The position numbers and the translations under genes were made by a program. A DNA stretch of 64,000 nucleotides from Flavivirga jejuensis (GTDB taxonomy: Bacteria > Bacteroidota > Bacteroidia > Flavobacteriales > Flavobacteriaceae): assembly GCF_030540765.1 (NCBI RefSeq), contig NZ_JAUOEL010000003.1, positions 124,001 through 188,000 on the forward strand, read 5' to 3'. This document shows, piece by piece, positions 35,052 through 43,621 of this stretch. Within the stretch, counting starts at the first letter, position 1. Each line of letters opens with the position of its first letter. A model generated the notes under the pieces. It was not told the DNA's origin. It saw nothing but the letters and a program-made list of their open reading frames with translations, and made no database searches.

Positions 35052-35708
35052 ATGTCTACTTCTATTACTAAAGATTTAATATTTTATTCAGAGGTTAGTG
35101 CTTTTATAAATTCTGAGTTTTTAGTACAAAATTTTGAGTTTTTAAAAAATTCTTTACGTTTTGGTGAACAAATTTCATTAACACAAAAAACCATTCCCTA
35201 CGATCGTCTTTTGGGACGCGCTCTTTTATTTAAAGCCTTAAAATTTTTAAACATTAAAGCCTTTGACATGTCTCAAATGACCTATAATTCTACGGGCAAA
35301 CCTCAACTAAAGACAAGTCCTCATGTAAATTTTAGTATTTCTCACAGCAATGACATTGTTGTTTGTGCTGTTAGTTTATACAATGTTATTGGTATCGATA
35401 TTGAGGAAGTTATAACTGTTGATCTTTATAATTTTAAAAACCATTTTTCAGACAGTGAATGGGAACTCTTAAACTACAGTTCCAATCCTTCTCTTTTCTT
35501 TGACTTATGGACAAAAAAAGAAGCTTTGTTAAAAGCCACAGGAGATGGCCTATCTTCTACTCTAAAAGACATAGAGATTCCAACTAACAGAGTCTGTTAC
35601 AATAATACTGTTTGGACATTTTATAAATTATCTATTATGTCTAATTATTGCACCTACTTTGCTTGTAATAATAAAACTTCTTTTGAGATTAAAAAATTAC
35701 ATTTTTAA
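35052..35708 (+). CDS. Sfp-type 4'-phosphopantetheinyl transferase
   Basis: Transfers phosphopantetheine from CoA to the Ser of a carrier protein. The three Sfp motifs are clear: 'VNFSISHSND' (92-101), GIDIEE (114-119, Mg ligands Asp/Glu) and DLWTKKEALLKATGDG (151-166). The 218-residue two-lobe form matches broad-range Sfp/EntD-like enzymes, not the 120-residue AcpS of fatty acid synthesis. It is convergent with the minus-strand polyketide train and is the obvious candidate to activate the ACP of the synthase at 46283-51856, whose C-terminus shows no PPTase motifs. Partner assignment is inference; recognition of the family is firm. Confidence 0.9.
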   Translation: MSTSITKDLIFYSEVSAFINSEFLVQNFEFLKNSLRFGEQISLTQKTIPYDRLLGRALLFKALKFLNIKAFDMSQMTYNSTGKPQLKTSPHVNFSISHSNDIVVCAVSLYNVIGIDIEEVITVDLYNFKNHFSDSEWELLNYSSNPSLFFDLWTKKEALLKATGDGLSSTLKDIEIPTNRVCYNNTVWTFYKLSIMSNYCTYFACNNKTSFEIKKLHF

Positions 35709-35750
35709 TGCTTAAACCAACAACACACTTTCCTATAAAATCACCTTTAA

Positions 35751-36278
35751 TTATTTATATTGTTTAATTGTTGCTATTAAAGTATCTAACTCTTCATTAC
35801 TTAAAACACCATTTTTTATAAACCGTAAAACACCTTTTTTATCAAAGAACAACACATGATATTTATCGTCTTGTAATCCCCATATTTTTTCTACTATTCT
35901 GTTTTTGTCCAATACTATTTGTAGCGACTCATTCTTATTTTCTCGCTTCTTTAATTTCATTTTTACCGCAAAAAAAGGAAGTTTGGTAGCTTCTAAATTT
36001 ACAATTCCAAAGACCCTAATTTTTGAATTTTTAAACGTATTTTGAATTTTTTCTTCTACATGTAAGTTGTCTTTTTCGTTATCTGGATCTATATACATTA
36101 CCAATGTTGGCTCTCCAGAAATATCTGATGCTTTCCAATCTGTTTTTGTTTTAAGAAAGCCCCCATTTTCTTCAGACAACAGAATAAAAGGCACTTCCTT
36201 ACCTACTTCTAAAGAACGCTGTGCAAACGTATTTTCAACGATGAGTACTAAAAAAATAATTAGTGTTAGCTTTTTCAT
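35751..36278 (-). CDS. YtfJ-like thioredoxin-fold exported protein
   Basis: Secreted protein (signal 'LVLIVENTFAQ') with a thioredoxin/peroxiredoxin-like fold. 'EVGKEVPFILL' opens the domain, and the C-terminal half 'IVLDKNRIVEKIWGLQDDKY' plus 'FDKKGVLRFIKNGVLSNEEL' matches the layout of the YtfJ family. There is no CxxC redox pair; in fact the mature protein appears to contain no cysteine, so disulfide exchange is not expected and the fold may serve binding. It is last in the long minus-strand train, 19 bp after the rhodanese-MoeB gene. Confidence 0.62.
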   Translation of the reverse strand: MKKLTLIIFLVLIVENTFAQRSLEVGKEVPFILLSEENGGFLKTKTDWKASDISGEPTLVMYIDPDNEKDNLHVEEKIQNTFKNSKIRVFGIVNLEATKLPFFAVKMKLKKRENKNESLQIVLDKNRIVEKIWGLQDDKYHVLFFDKKGVLRFIKNGVLSNEELDTLIATIKQYK

Positions 36279-36297
36279 TTTTTAATATTTTTTATGA

Positions 36298-37467
36298 TTA
36301 TAATGTACATGTATCTTCGTATTCTACATATTCAGGGTATTCGGTATTTTTGTTACTATTACAATATTTACATTGCGTGTCTTTTTGCACCTCAAATGTG
36401 TCAAATTCCCAATCTAACGCATTATAAACCAGTAACTTTCCTATTAACAGCTCACCAAATCCTGCAATAATCTTGATAGCTTCGGTAGCACACAGAACCC
36501 CTACTAAACCTGGTAGTACCCCCAAAACGCCAGCTTCTGCACAAGAAGGCGCCAGTTCTGCTGGAGGTGGTGAAGGGTATAAACAACGATAACATGGCGC
36601 ATTCTCATGCTTTGATGGCCAAAAGGTGGATACCTGACCTTCAAACTGAAATACTGAACCATGTACATTAGGAATCTTATGCTTTACACAAGCATCATTA
36701 ATTAAATAACGCGTATTAAAGTTATCCGTTCCGTCTAAAACCACATCATAAACTCCAATAATATGATCTACATTTTCTTTGGTTAACCTTTCTTTATAGG
36801 TTATAATATTAATATCTGGATTTAAAGCTTCTAATCGTTTTTTTGCTGAAAGAACTTTAGAAGTTCCCACACTATCATTTGTATGCAATATTTGACGTTG
36901 CAAATTTGTTTTGTCTACCACATCATCATCAATAATCGCTAACGTACCTATGCCTGCGGCGGCTAAATACCAAGCTACCGGAGAACCTATTCCTCCAGCT
37001 CCCACAACAAGAACTTTACTATTTAATAATTTCATCTGACCTTCTTCTCCTATTTCTGGTATTAATAAATGACGCTTGTATCTCTCATTATCACTTTCAT
37101 TAAGCATTTTTGGCACTTCAAAAGGTAAGCCACTATCCTTCCAATTTTTATAACCTCCCTTTATTGAAAACACATTTTCGTACCCCATTTGAGCTAACGA
37201 ATTGGCAGATAACACGGAACGATTACCGCTAGCACATAGCAATAAAACTACTTGTTGCTTATGTAAAACAATATTTTCTATTTGCATTTCCAATAGTCCT
37301 TTAGAAATCCTCACTGCTCCAGTAGGACTTCCTGATTTTACTTCGTCCTTCTCTCTTATATCAATCAATACACTTTGATTATCTGCAAATTGTTGGTGTG
37401 CGCTTCTTACATCAACTTCTTTTACCGTTGTATCTTTTAAATACTGTAAATGATCTTTAATGCTCAT
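36298..37467 (-). CDS. Rhodanese - MoeB/ThiF fusion: sulfur-carrier adenylyl/sulfurtransferase
   Basis: Two-domain protein. An N-terminal rhodanese (about 10-118) has active-site loop CASGNRS (Cys78). A C-terminal E1-like ThiF/MoeB domain (about 125-380) has nucleotide motif GAGGIGS (156-162), the Arg/Asp catalytic region 'DDVVDKTNLQRQI', Cys309 in 'SCAEAGVLG', and zinc pairs C292/C295 and C366/C369. Such proteins adenylate the C-terminal Gly-Gly of a ubiquitin-like sulfur carrier and load it with sulfur. In MOCS3/MoeZ the rhodanese is C-terminal, so the N-terminal order here is notable. A matching carrier ending AGG is encoded at 41341-41625. No molybdopterin genes are nearby. Confidence 0.88.
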   Translation of the reverse strand: MSIKDHLQYLKDTTVKEVDVRSAHQQFADNQSVLIDIREKDEVKSGSPTGAVRISKGLLEMQIENIVLHKQQVVLLLCASGNRSVLSANSLAQMGYENVFSIKGGYKNWKDSGLPFEVPKMLNESDNERYKRHLLIPEIGEEGQMKLLNSKVLVVGAGGIGSPVAWYLAAAGIGTLAIIDDDVVDKTNLQRQILHTNDSVGTSKVLSAKKRLEALNPDINIITYKERLTKENVDHIIGVYDVVLDGTDNFNTRYLINDACVKHKIPNVHGSVFQFEGQVSTFWPSKHENAPCYRCLYPSPPPAELAPSCAEAGVLGVLPGLVGVLCATEAIKIIAGFGELLIGKLLVYNALDWEFDTFEVQKDTQCKYCNSNKNTEYPEYVEYEDTCTL

Positions 37468-37479
37468 TGTATATATTAT

Positions 37480-38625
37480 TTACTGATTAGTTAATTGATG
37501 GCAGGCAAAACACTGGTATGCTTTTTTAAAGTTTTTTGAATCTATAAATGATTCCAATTCTGGCCGCTCTGCTTTTTTACCTTGCCTTGCAGCTTCCCAA
37601 TATTCTTTTATAGCACTTATTTTGTCTTTACGTTCGTAATATGTTTTATTATCTTTCCATACTTCCAAAACACTAGCTCTGGATACTTCTATTGAATTTG
37701 CTGCTACATCTGTTACGTCGAGGTATTCCTTAAGTTCATTAATCTGGTCTTGCGAAAGAATTGGATTGCTTTTAAACAACCAATCTATTTTTTTTATGTT
37801 TAAATCCATACGGTACAAAGGCCCAATAATCTCTGTTGTTTGTCCTCCTAAAGATGGCACCGCATCTGGTCCTAAACGTTCGTTTATCTGCTTTAATAAT
37901 AGATTCAGATTAGGGTTGTCAAAAGTATTTAATGGATCTTTATAATTGGACATCGCCACTTGAGGCGCTAATAAATTCCATACTGGTACTAGCGTATAAT
38001 CTTTTAATACTTGCTGTGTATAATCTATAATTAAATCATGATTTTCAGCATTATTAATATTATTGTTAGACGCACGTTGCTGTACTTGCTTTATTATAGC
38101 ATAAAAACCATAGGTTAAATCATTATAACCAGCAATATTTACTGCCTTTTCTGCTACTTCTGTAGCTCTATCCATTAATGCTTTTATTTCTTTTTGAATA
38201 AAATCTGGATTGTCAACATTTACGCCACTATATATTCCTTGTTTTACATCTCCTGTTATAGATTTAAAATCTATTGTTCCTTCTAAATAAGCTCCTACTA
38301 CACCTGTAATGTAAAATGAATAATACATTTGTGCTCTCCTCATTTGATTTAAATCGAAGTTGGTTGTGAACTTGCCTTCGTTAAATTGTTTTTCGAGGTC
38401 ATTATAAGTCAGTCTTAAATTATTAAAAAAAACTGGCATCGCATTTTCTACCTCACTTGATTCGAAATTTAAGTTATTAAAATATACTGGGCGTATTTCA
38501 CTTAGAAATGATTTTAAATTGGATTTTTCTGATTCTGAATTATTGTCGTCTGAATCATCATTATGACATGAAAATATAGAAAAGATCATAAAAATAATCA
38601 AAATTGAGCTTGGTGTTTTCATCAT
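37480..38625 (-). CDS. Lipoprotein with C-terminal CxxCH haem-binding motif
   Basis: Unrecognised 381-residue lipoprotein: the signal ends at 'MIFSIFSCHNDD' and is followed by an Asp/Ser/Asn-rich spacer. The body is mostly helical. The extreme C-terminus carries a single c-type haem motif C372-F-A-C375-H376, only five residues before the end, so a distal axial ligand would have to come from elsewhere in the protein. An electron-transfer or redox-sensing role at the periplasmic/outer-membrane face is inferred. It lies 12 bp before the rhodanese-MoeB gene and downstream of the barrel gene. Alternatively the motif is chance, or a zinc site. Confidence 0.55.
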   Translation of the reverse strand: MMKTPSSILIIFMIFSIFSCHNDDSDDNNSESEKSNLKSFLSEIRPVYFNNLNFESSEVENAMPVFFNNLRLTYNDLEKQFNEGKFTTNFDLNQMRRAQMYYSFYITGVVGAYLEGTIDFKSITGDVKQGIYSGVNVDNPDFIQKEIKALMDRATEVAEKAVNIAGYNDLTYGFYAIIKQVQQRASNNNINNAENHDLIIDYTQQVLKDYTLVPVWNLLAPQVAMSNYKDPLNTFDNPNLNLLLKQINERLGPDAVPSLGGQTTEIIGPLYRMDLNIKKIDWLFKSNPILSQDQINELKEYLDVTDVAANSIEVSRASVLEVWKDNKTYYERKDKISAIKEYWEAARQGKKAERPELESFIDSKNFKKAYQCFACHQLTNQ

Positions 38626-38690
38626 ATTTTGGTTTTATAAACGATTTTATTAGTTACCAATTCATATTAAATATCTATTGAACTGACTTT

Positions 38691-39986
38691 CTAAAACTTC
38701 CAGATAGTTCCTAACATTAATTGGTTATTTAATAGATTATTAAAGCTGGAAGTTTTTTCTCCTATATTGGCAATAAACACAGAAAATATTTCTAAATTAT
38801 CCAACGCATTCCACTCTATTAATGATGAAAACTGGCTACTTTGATCGTCTATAGAATAGAAGTATCTAAAATTATAATTCAACTCCCCAAAAACATCATT
38901 CTCACCAATCTGTGAAAAAATATAATTTCTACGTAAATAAGGCATCCCTGTGTTGGCCGCTCTACCTAAATTAAGGTTAGACAAATCAAAAATGACATCG
39001 AAATTACTTAATGATCCTGCGACTACTGTTTCTTTATATAAATCGAAGGTTTTATCATCATAACCTTTTCCATTATAATAATATTCTAGATTTAGAGTTG
39101 GCCCAAAACTAAAGGTATATGAAGCACCTACTAAGCCTGAAAAAAAGTAGTTCTTATTTTCATCGCCATTAACCATTTCAAATGGTAAAAGTTCTGTACT
39201 ATGACCTTCTACTGGATAAAACCTATTTGGATTATAGTTTACTGCACCATCAAACCAAACCAGAGTGGCATCGTTTAAATTACGTTGGCCATAAAACCCT
39301 AAATGATAACGTTCATCTTCACTTATAGAAACTATGGTTCCTATAGTTTGGGATTCTCCATAATATTCTACTAATAGTCCATGTTGTCTTTTGAATTCAA
39401 AGAATGGAAAATCAAAAAGTTCTGCTTCTCCTTCGTGTACGTTTGAAATAAGTGTAAAATCCCAATTCTCCTTTGTGAAATTTAACTCTACAAAATTCAT
39501 TGGGCGCAATTCTATTTTTGGGTTCAACCTTCCTGATTCTAAAAAATAGGGATTACTGGGGTTTACATAAACAGACGTTCCTATACTTTTTATATATTGA
39601 CCTCCCGTTATATAAAAAGCATCGTTTAATTGCATTTTAAGTTTTGCTTGCTGAAAATAAAATTCAGTTTCCATCCCTTTTTGCTCTCTCCAGTCGGTAT
39701 TAAAACGAGGTTTTAAGAAAAAAGAAAATGCCTTATTTTTGAATTTAAGATCTGGTCTCAGGTACAATCCGCCATTATATTTATCTAATCTGGCAATTCT
39801 ATTTTGGGGATTTAACCCTCCTGTATCTTCGTCAAATTTAGTTATCCTGGTAAAGGGCAACACATCCACAGACCACCTTATCTGCTTTACCAGATTATTG
39901 AATTTACTTTCCTCTTTTTTTTGAGTTTGTGCAAAGGAATATACCCCCAACATTAGTGCACATATTAGTGCTACTGCTTTTTTCAT
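38691..39986 (-). CDS. Outer-membrane beta-barrel protein in the polyketide locus
   Basis: Signal peptide ('ALMLGVYSFAQ') and about 410 residues of barrel-type alternating strands ending in a C-terminal aromatic ('QLMLGTIWKF'). No named family is certain; the strand pattern resembles alginate-export/porin-like or DUF1302-type barrels. It sits between the LolA-like carrier and the CxxCH lipoprotein, in the same direction with gaps of 65-81 bp. By context it could be the outer-membrane exit or docking site for the locus product (inference). Confidence 0.6.
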   Translation of the reverse strand: MKKAVALICALMLGVYSFAQTQKKEESKFNNLVKQIRWSVDVLPFTRITKFDEDTGGLNPQNRIARLDKYNGGLYLRPDLKFKNKAFSFFLKPRFNTDWREQKGMETEFYFQQAKLKMQLNDAFYITGGQYIKSIGTSVYVNPSNPYFLESGRLNPKIELRPMNFVELNFTKENWDFTLISNVHEGEAELFDFPFFEFKRQHGLLVEYYGESQTIGTIVSISEDERYHLGFYGQRNLNDATLVWFDGAVNYNPNRFYPVEGHSTELLPFEMVNGDENKNYFFSGLVGASYTFSFGPTLNLEYYYNGKGYDDKTFDLYKETVVAGSLSNFDVIFDLSNLNLGRAANTGMPYLRRNYIFSQIGENDVFGELNYNFRYFYSIDDQSSQFSSLIEWNALDNLEIFSVFIANIGEKTSSFNNLLNNQLMLGTIWKF

Positions 39987-40067
39987 TGGTATGAATTAAC
40001 TTAAAGTTCTTCGATTATTGGTAAAACTGACTACTGAATGGTCTTAAAACTTTTATTATTCGATTGT

Positions 40068-40832
40068 TTACTCTAACAAACTATTTTTTTGAAATTTAGC
40101 ATTGCTATAAGCTTCAAATGCTGGGTTTACAATATCCAGAATAGTTTTATCCTTCGTGTTGATTTTGTCTATAATCGTAATTTTTGATATGTATTTGTAT
40201 GACTTATTTTCATAAGTCACTTTATTTTCATAATCAAAGTAACCTGTTTTTATAAGTTTTCCCGATTTACCAAAAAAATCTGCTTTTAATCCAAAACTCT
40301 CTTCTTTAGATATCCAATAGATAATTTTTGAATAACTTACTAAATTCTTTTTTGCTATTAATTCTAATTTCCAACATGCTTTTCCTTCAATTGTTTCACT
40401 TGAAGTATTTATTATATCATAATCTAAAAAATAGTTTGCTGCGGCTGCATCTGCATTAGCTGCCGAGCCAGATAATCGTTGCCTTCCTGAAATAGGTACT
40501 GGTCTTCTCATTCCTCTTTTTACAAACCACATATTATTTCCTCGTAATAGCAGCTTTTGTCCATCATACTTTTTAGGTTTCAAGAAAGAAATTAATGCAT
40601 ATTGGCTTTCAGAATTTGTAGTGGCTTCTACTTTAAGATTTAATTTATTTCTCAAATTTCCTTCTTCTATATTTTGTACTTCTAAATCCCAAGAAATCCC
40701 TGGTACACGACCTCCTCTATAAAAATCGGATTGTTTCAAGATCTCTTCAAAATCTGTAGTATCACTAACTTCTTTAAACGATGTTGAAACTAAAAAAATA
40801 AGTGCAAGAAGTGCTAGAACTGTTTTTTTCAT
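40068..40832 (-). CDS. LolA-like outer-membrane lipoprotein-sorting protein
   Basis: Exported 254-residue protein (signal 'ALIFLVSTSFKEV') of the LolA-like family often called outer-membrane lipoprotein-sorting protein: 'RGGRVPGISWDLEVQ' near the N-terminus, 'LLLRGNNMWFVKRGMRRPVPIS' and a C-terminal half with 'GKACWKLELIAKK' and 'IIYWISKEESFGLKADFF'. The fold is a half-barrel that carries a lipid-like ligand across the periplasm. It stands 26 bp after the four-helix membrane protein gene and near an FtsX/LolD-type transporter, so a Lol-like route for a hydrophobic polyketide is a reasonable inference. Confidence 0.75.
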   Translation of the reverse strand: MKKTVLALLALIFLVSTSFKEVSDTTDFEEILKQSDFYRGGRVPGISWDLEVQNIEEGNLRNKLNLKVEATTNSESQYALISFLKPKKYDGQKLLLRGNNMWFVKRGMRRPVPISGRQRLSGSAANADAAAANYFLDYDIINTSSETIEGKACWKLELIAKKNLVSYSKIIYWISKEESFGLKADFFGKSGKLIKTGYFDYENKVTYENKSYKYISKITIIDKINTKDKTILDIVNPAFEAYSNAKFQKNSLLE

Positions 40833-40858
40833 AATTTAATTTTTTATAAATAAGATCT

Positions 40859-41323
40859 TTATATTTTGTATAAATAAAACCATAGGGTTAATAACAAACC
40901 CAAAATGCCGCTAACAAATGTTCCATAAGCTCTATAGTTATAATACTTATGTAGAGTATAAGCTTCTTTATCTGTAGCTAATTGTATTTTTGGCCATGTA
41001 ATAAAAGTTCCATAAAGTGTAAAAGCAGTCATTATGAAAAGAAAAAAGAACTTTCCTATCATCATTCTTATTTCTATACTGTTTAATGGCGGGTGCACTA
41101 TTAACAATAATATACCTGTTGCCCATAATTGAAAAATCCCAAAGTATACACTGTAAAACACCCTCCTTCCTTGACCTATTATAAACTTAAATGGAAATTT
41201 TCCTTTTTCTACACTTTCTTCTGCTGCTGGCGTATCTATAAATGCTCCCATAAAAACAGATCCTATCCAAACTGCTCCCGCAATGGTATGTAGTGATAAC
41301 AAAATTTTTTCTACTAAAGTCAT
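40859..41323 (-). CDS. Four-helix integral membrane protein (CopD/DUF2269-like)
   Basis: 154 residues with about four transmembrane helices: 'ILLSLHTIAGAVWIGSVFMGAFI', 'YSVYFGIFQLWATGILLLIV', 'MMIGKFFFLFIMTAFTLYG' and 'GTFVSGILGLLLTLWFYLY'. The His/Trp in the first helix (HxxxGxxWxG) and later His residues recall CopD-type or haem-related small membrane proteins, so metal or haem binding is possible but not shown. It follows the MoaD-like gene by 17 bp. With the CxxCH lipoprotein nearby, a redox link across the membrane is speculative. Confidence 0.6.
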   Translation of the reverse strand: MTLVEKILLSLHTIAGAVWIGSVFMGAFIDTPAAEESVEKGKFPFKFIIGQGRRVFYSVYFGIFQLWATGILLLIVHPPLNSIEIRMMIGKFFFLFIMTAFTLYGTFITWPKIQLATDKEAYTLHKYYNYRAYGTFVSGILGLLLTLWFYLYKI

Positions 41324-41340
41324 TGAAACTATTTTTTATT

Positions 41341-41625
41341 TTATCCTCCTGCCCGTGAAAGTAAAAGGGTTATTTTTTCTCCATTAGACACTTCAGACTG
41401 CAATCCTTGAAGTGTTTTTATATTTTTTTTACCTATATAAAAATTGATATATGGGCGTAATTCCCCATTCTCATCAAAAAGACGTTCTTTGATATACCCA
41501 AAAGTGTCATCTAAATAGTTTATAAAATCAGAGAATTTTTCTCCTTCGAACTGCGCTGTTTTCTCATTATTGATATACCCTGAGAACTGAGATGGAAATT
41601 TTAAAGTTACATTTGTTATATTCAT
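41341..41625 (-). CDS. MoaD/ThiS-like sulfur carrier protein ending Gly-Gly
   Basis: Ubiquitin-like beta-grasp protein of 94 residues: 'VTLKFPSQFSGYINNEKTAQ' at the start, the MoaD-type segment 'LFDENGELRPYINFYIGKKNI', and the end 'GEKITLLLSRAGG'. The terminal Gly-Gly is what E1-like MoeB/ThiF enzymes adenylate and convert to a thiocarboxylate. The rhodanese-MoeB fusion at 36298-37467 is the natural partner. Since no thi or moa genes are adjacent, it probably supplies sulfur for the locus product or for a modification made here (inference). Confidence 0.88.
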   Translation of the reverse strand: MNITNVTLKFPSQFSGYINNEKTAQFEGEKFSDFINYLDDTFGYIKERLFDENGELRPYINFYIGKKNIKTLQGLQSEVSNGEKITLLLSRAGG

Positions 41626-41751
41626 TCTTTTATGTTTTTAAGCTGACTTTTGTTCTTTAATTACTTCTTATAATTATTTTAATAAAGAATTTCTTGAAAC
41701 CAACTATTCCTGCCTTCATTGGCAGACAGTGCCTGGGGAAATTCTTTTCGA

Positions 41752-43440
41752 TTAATAATTAGCAATCACCTTTACATCATCAATAGAACCTACGCCTCCA
41801 TGAGTACTTATTATCTTTTCTACATCCAACTGCTTTTCTTCAATAAACTTTAACACAAACTGCGCCCTTTGTTTGAGCGATTGTTTTATAGGCTCTTGAA
41901 ACTGACGTAATGTTTTATTATTAAAAACATTTTCTGCCAGACCAGAATAGTAAAAGTCTGTTTGAATCAATGTTTTTTCTTTTGGGACATATACTGCTAC
42001 TAAGTCCTTGGAATGAGGATTATTTGGTATATCCTTAATACTAAAATCATAAATTACAATTTCGTTATCTCCAATGATTTCTTTCTCCGAAACAGGATGA
42101 ATTTTATTCATCTTATTTAAATTCTCATAAGTATCTGGTACCAATAAATGTTTTGATGCCAATACCTCTTTCACAAATGATTCTCCTGATGCACCTATAT
42201 AAATATCCTTCATATTTGCAGCAAACTCACGAATTCCAGAAATATGTGTCCCATGTATATGTGTTGGAATAACTCCTAAAAACTTTTCATTAGGAAACGC
42301 TTTTCTAGTAGTATTCATAATTGCTTTCGCCCATATATCATTAATTGAGCTATCTACAAAATAGACTCCTTTTGAAGTTTTTATAGCGACTCCCCATATA
42401 GTCACATCTGGTCTTCCTATAATTTTGATATGATCACTTACTCTTTGGCTTCTTAAATTAAATTGTGATAAATCTGCCTCTTCTAACAAAAAAGCTTTTG
42501 ACAAATCTTGATCTAACGTTAAATGCATATAAAACATTCTGTGGTACCATTGTGAGAACAAATAACCTCGCTCTGCTTTCTCCTTATTATACACGCCCCC
42601 TTCACCTAAGATCGGTACATTAAAATGATCGTCAGGTATATCTGTATTATTTAGTGCTATACTAGAAATCGTTTCCTTTCTTAAAACATCTCCTCTAAAT
42701 GTATGTGTTATACATCTAGGGTATTTTGTTTCACCTATGGGCTCCCAATCTGAATAGTTCACAACAAAAGGGGTGTCTCCAAACATAAAATCGGATTCTA
42801 TGATCGTTGCTCTTTCTGGCAAATTAGTTTTTGGATTTATTACGACCTCTATTTTTAAATTATCAATAATTGTCGATAATTGGAAAATGCCTTTTGAAGT
42901 TTCTGTTGTTAAATCTGTTTCTTGAGCTAATACCTTTATTAAAGCCAATGGGTTACTCATTAATTGTACCTTAAGCAACGCTTCCATACGTTCTATACTT
43001 AAAGGCACCTTTTGATTAAATCCTAGATATATAGAACCAAAATTATATTGCCCTTCAAGCATTCCTCTTTTATCATTTATAATGATTTCCGTTTTCGGAG
43101 AATTATACTTAAAAGGGAATAATCCTAAATTTTTCTTATAATTTATACTCAATTTTCTTTCTCCAATGAAAGAAACTAAATCGTATACATAGTTATTAAC
43201 TAGTAATTCTTCAACTTGGTTTGGTCCATTTTGTTCGTATTCATAAGATGCTCCCGTTGTAGTATAACTAATGTTTTTTAAGTTTTCAATGACATGAATT
43301 CCTCCCAAGCTATCTACTACAGATTGCAATGCTATTATAGGATCGTTATTAGGTATATCTTTTTCCTCTTCACATGAAAAAAATATTCTTGCAAAAAAAA
43401 CAAACAGCATGATACCTTTTATTGTCTTTATAAGTTTCAT
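41752..43440 (-). CDS. Metallo-beta-lactamase-fold lipoprotein with altered metal motif
   Basis: Lipoprotein ('FFARIFFSCEEE', lipobox Cys 23). The N-terminal 330 residues form an uncharacterised domain with a LolA/LolB-like pattern ('GIFQLSTIIDNLKIEVVINPKTNLP'). The C-terminal part is an MBL hydrolase: 'HIHGTH' (H394, H396, H399), H476 in 'NPHSKDL', D495 in 'QTDFYYSG' and H547 in 'STHGGVG'. The usual motif is HxHxDH; here residue 398 is Thr instead of the metal-ligand Asp. The protein may bind one metal or act differently. It lies between the transporter and the sulfur carrier. A hydrolytic maturation step in the periplasm is possible. Confidence 0.78.
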   Translation of the reverse strand: MKLIKTIKGIMLFVFFARIFFSCEEEKDIPNNDPIIALQSVVDSLGGIHVIENLKNISYTTTGASYEYEQNGPNQVEELLVNNYVYDLVSFIGERKLSINYKKNLGLFPFKYNSPKTEIIINDKRGMLEGQYNFGSIYLGFNQKVPLSIERMEALLKVQLMSNPLALIKVLAQETDLTTETSKGIFQLSTIIDNLKIEVVINPKTNLPERATIIESDFMFGDTPFVVNYSDWEPIGETKYPRCITHTFRGDVLRKETISSIALNNTDIPDDHFNVPILGEGGVYNKEKAERGYLFSQWYHRMFYMHLTLDQDLSKAFLLEEADLSQFNLRSQRVSDHIKIIGRPDVTIWGVAIKTSKGVYFVDSSINDIWAKAIMNTTRKAFPNEKFLGVIPTHIHGTHISGIREFAANMKDIYIGASGESFVKEVLASKHLLVPDTYENLNKMNKIHPVSEKEIIGDNEIVIYDFSIKDIPNNPHSKDLVAVYVPKEKTLIQTDFYYSGLAENVFNNKTLRQFQEPIKQSLKQRAQFVLKFIEEKQLDVEKIISTHGGVGSIDDVKVIANY

Positions 43441-43621
43441 TATTGATTAATTTGACATATATTTTTAATTTTAATAAATAAAACCTCCTTTTGATTCATT
43501 CTTTTTGAACAAGAACATGCACATTTATTGATATTTAACTTCTTTCCTTTCCATCCGCATCCATCCATATAGAAAAATAATTATATCTTATTTCATTGTA
43601 GGTTTTATGAGCTATAAAACT

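Noticed and set aside
36298-41625. Molybdopterin or thiamin biosynthesis locus
   Set aside because: Only the carrier and activating enzyme are present; there is no moaA/C/E, mog, thiG/H/C or similar gene around them.
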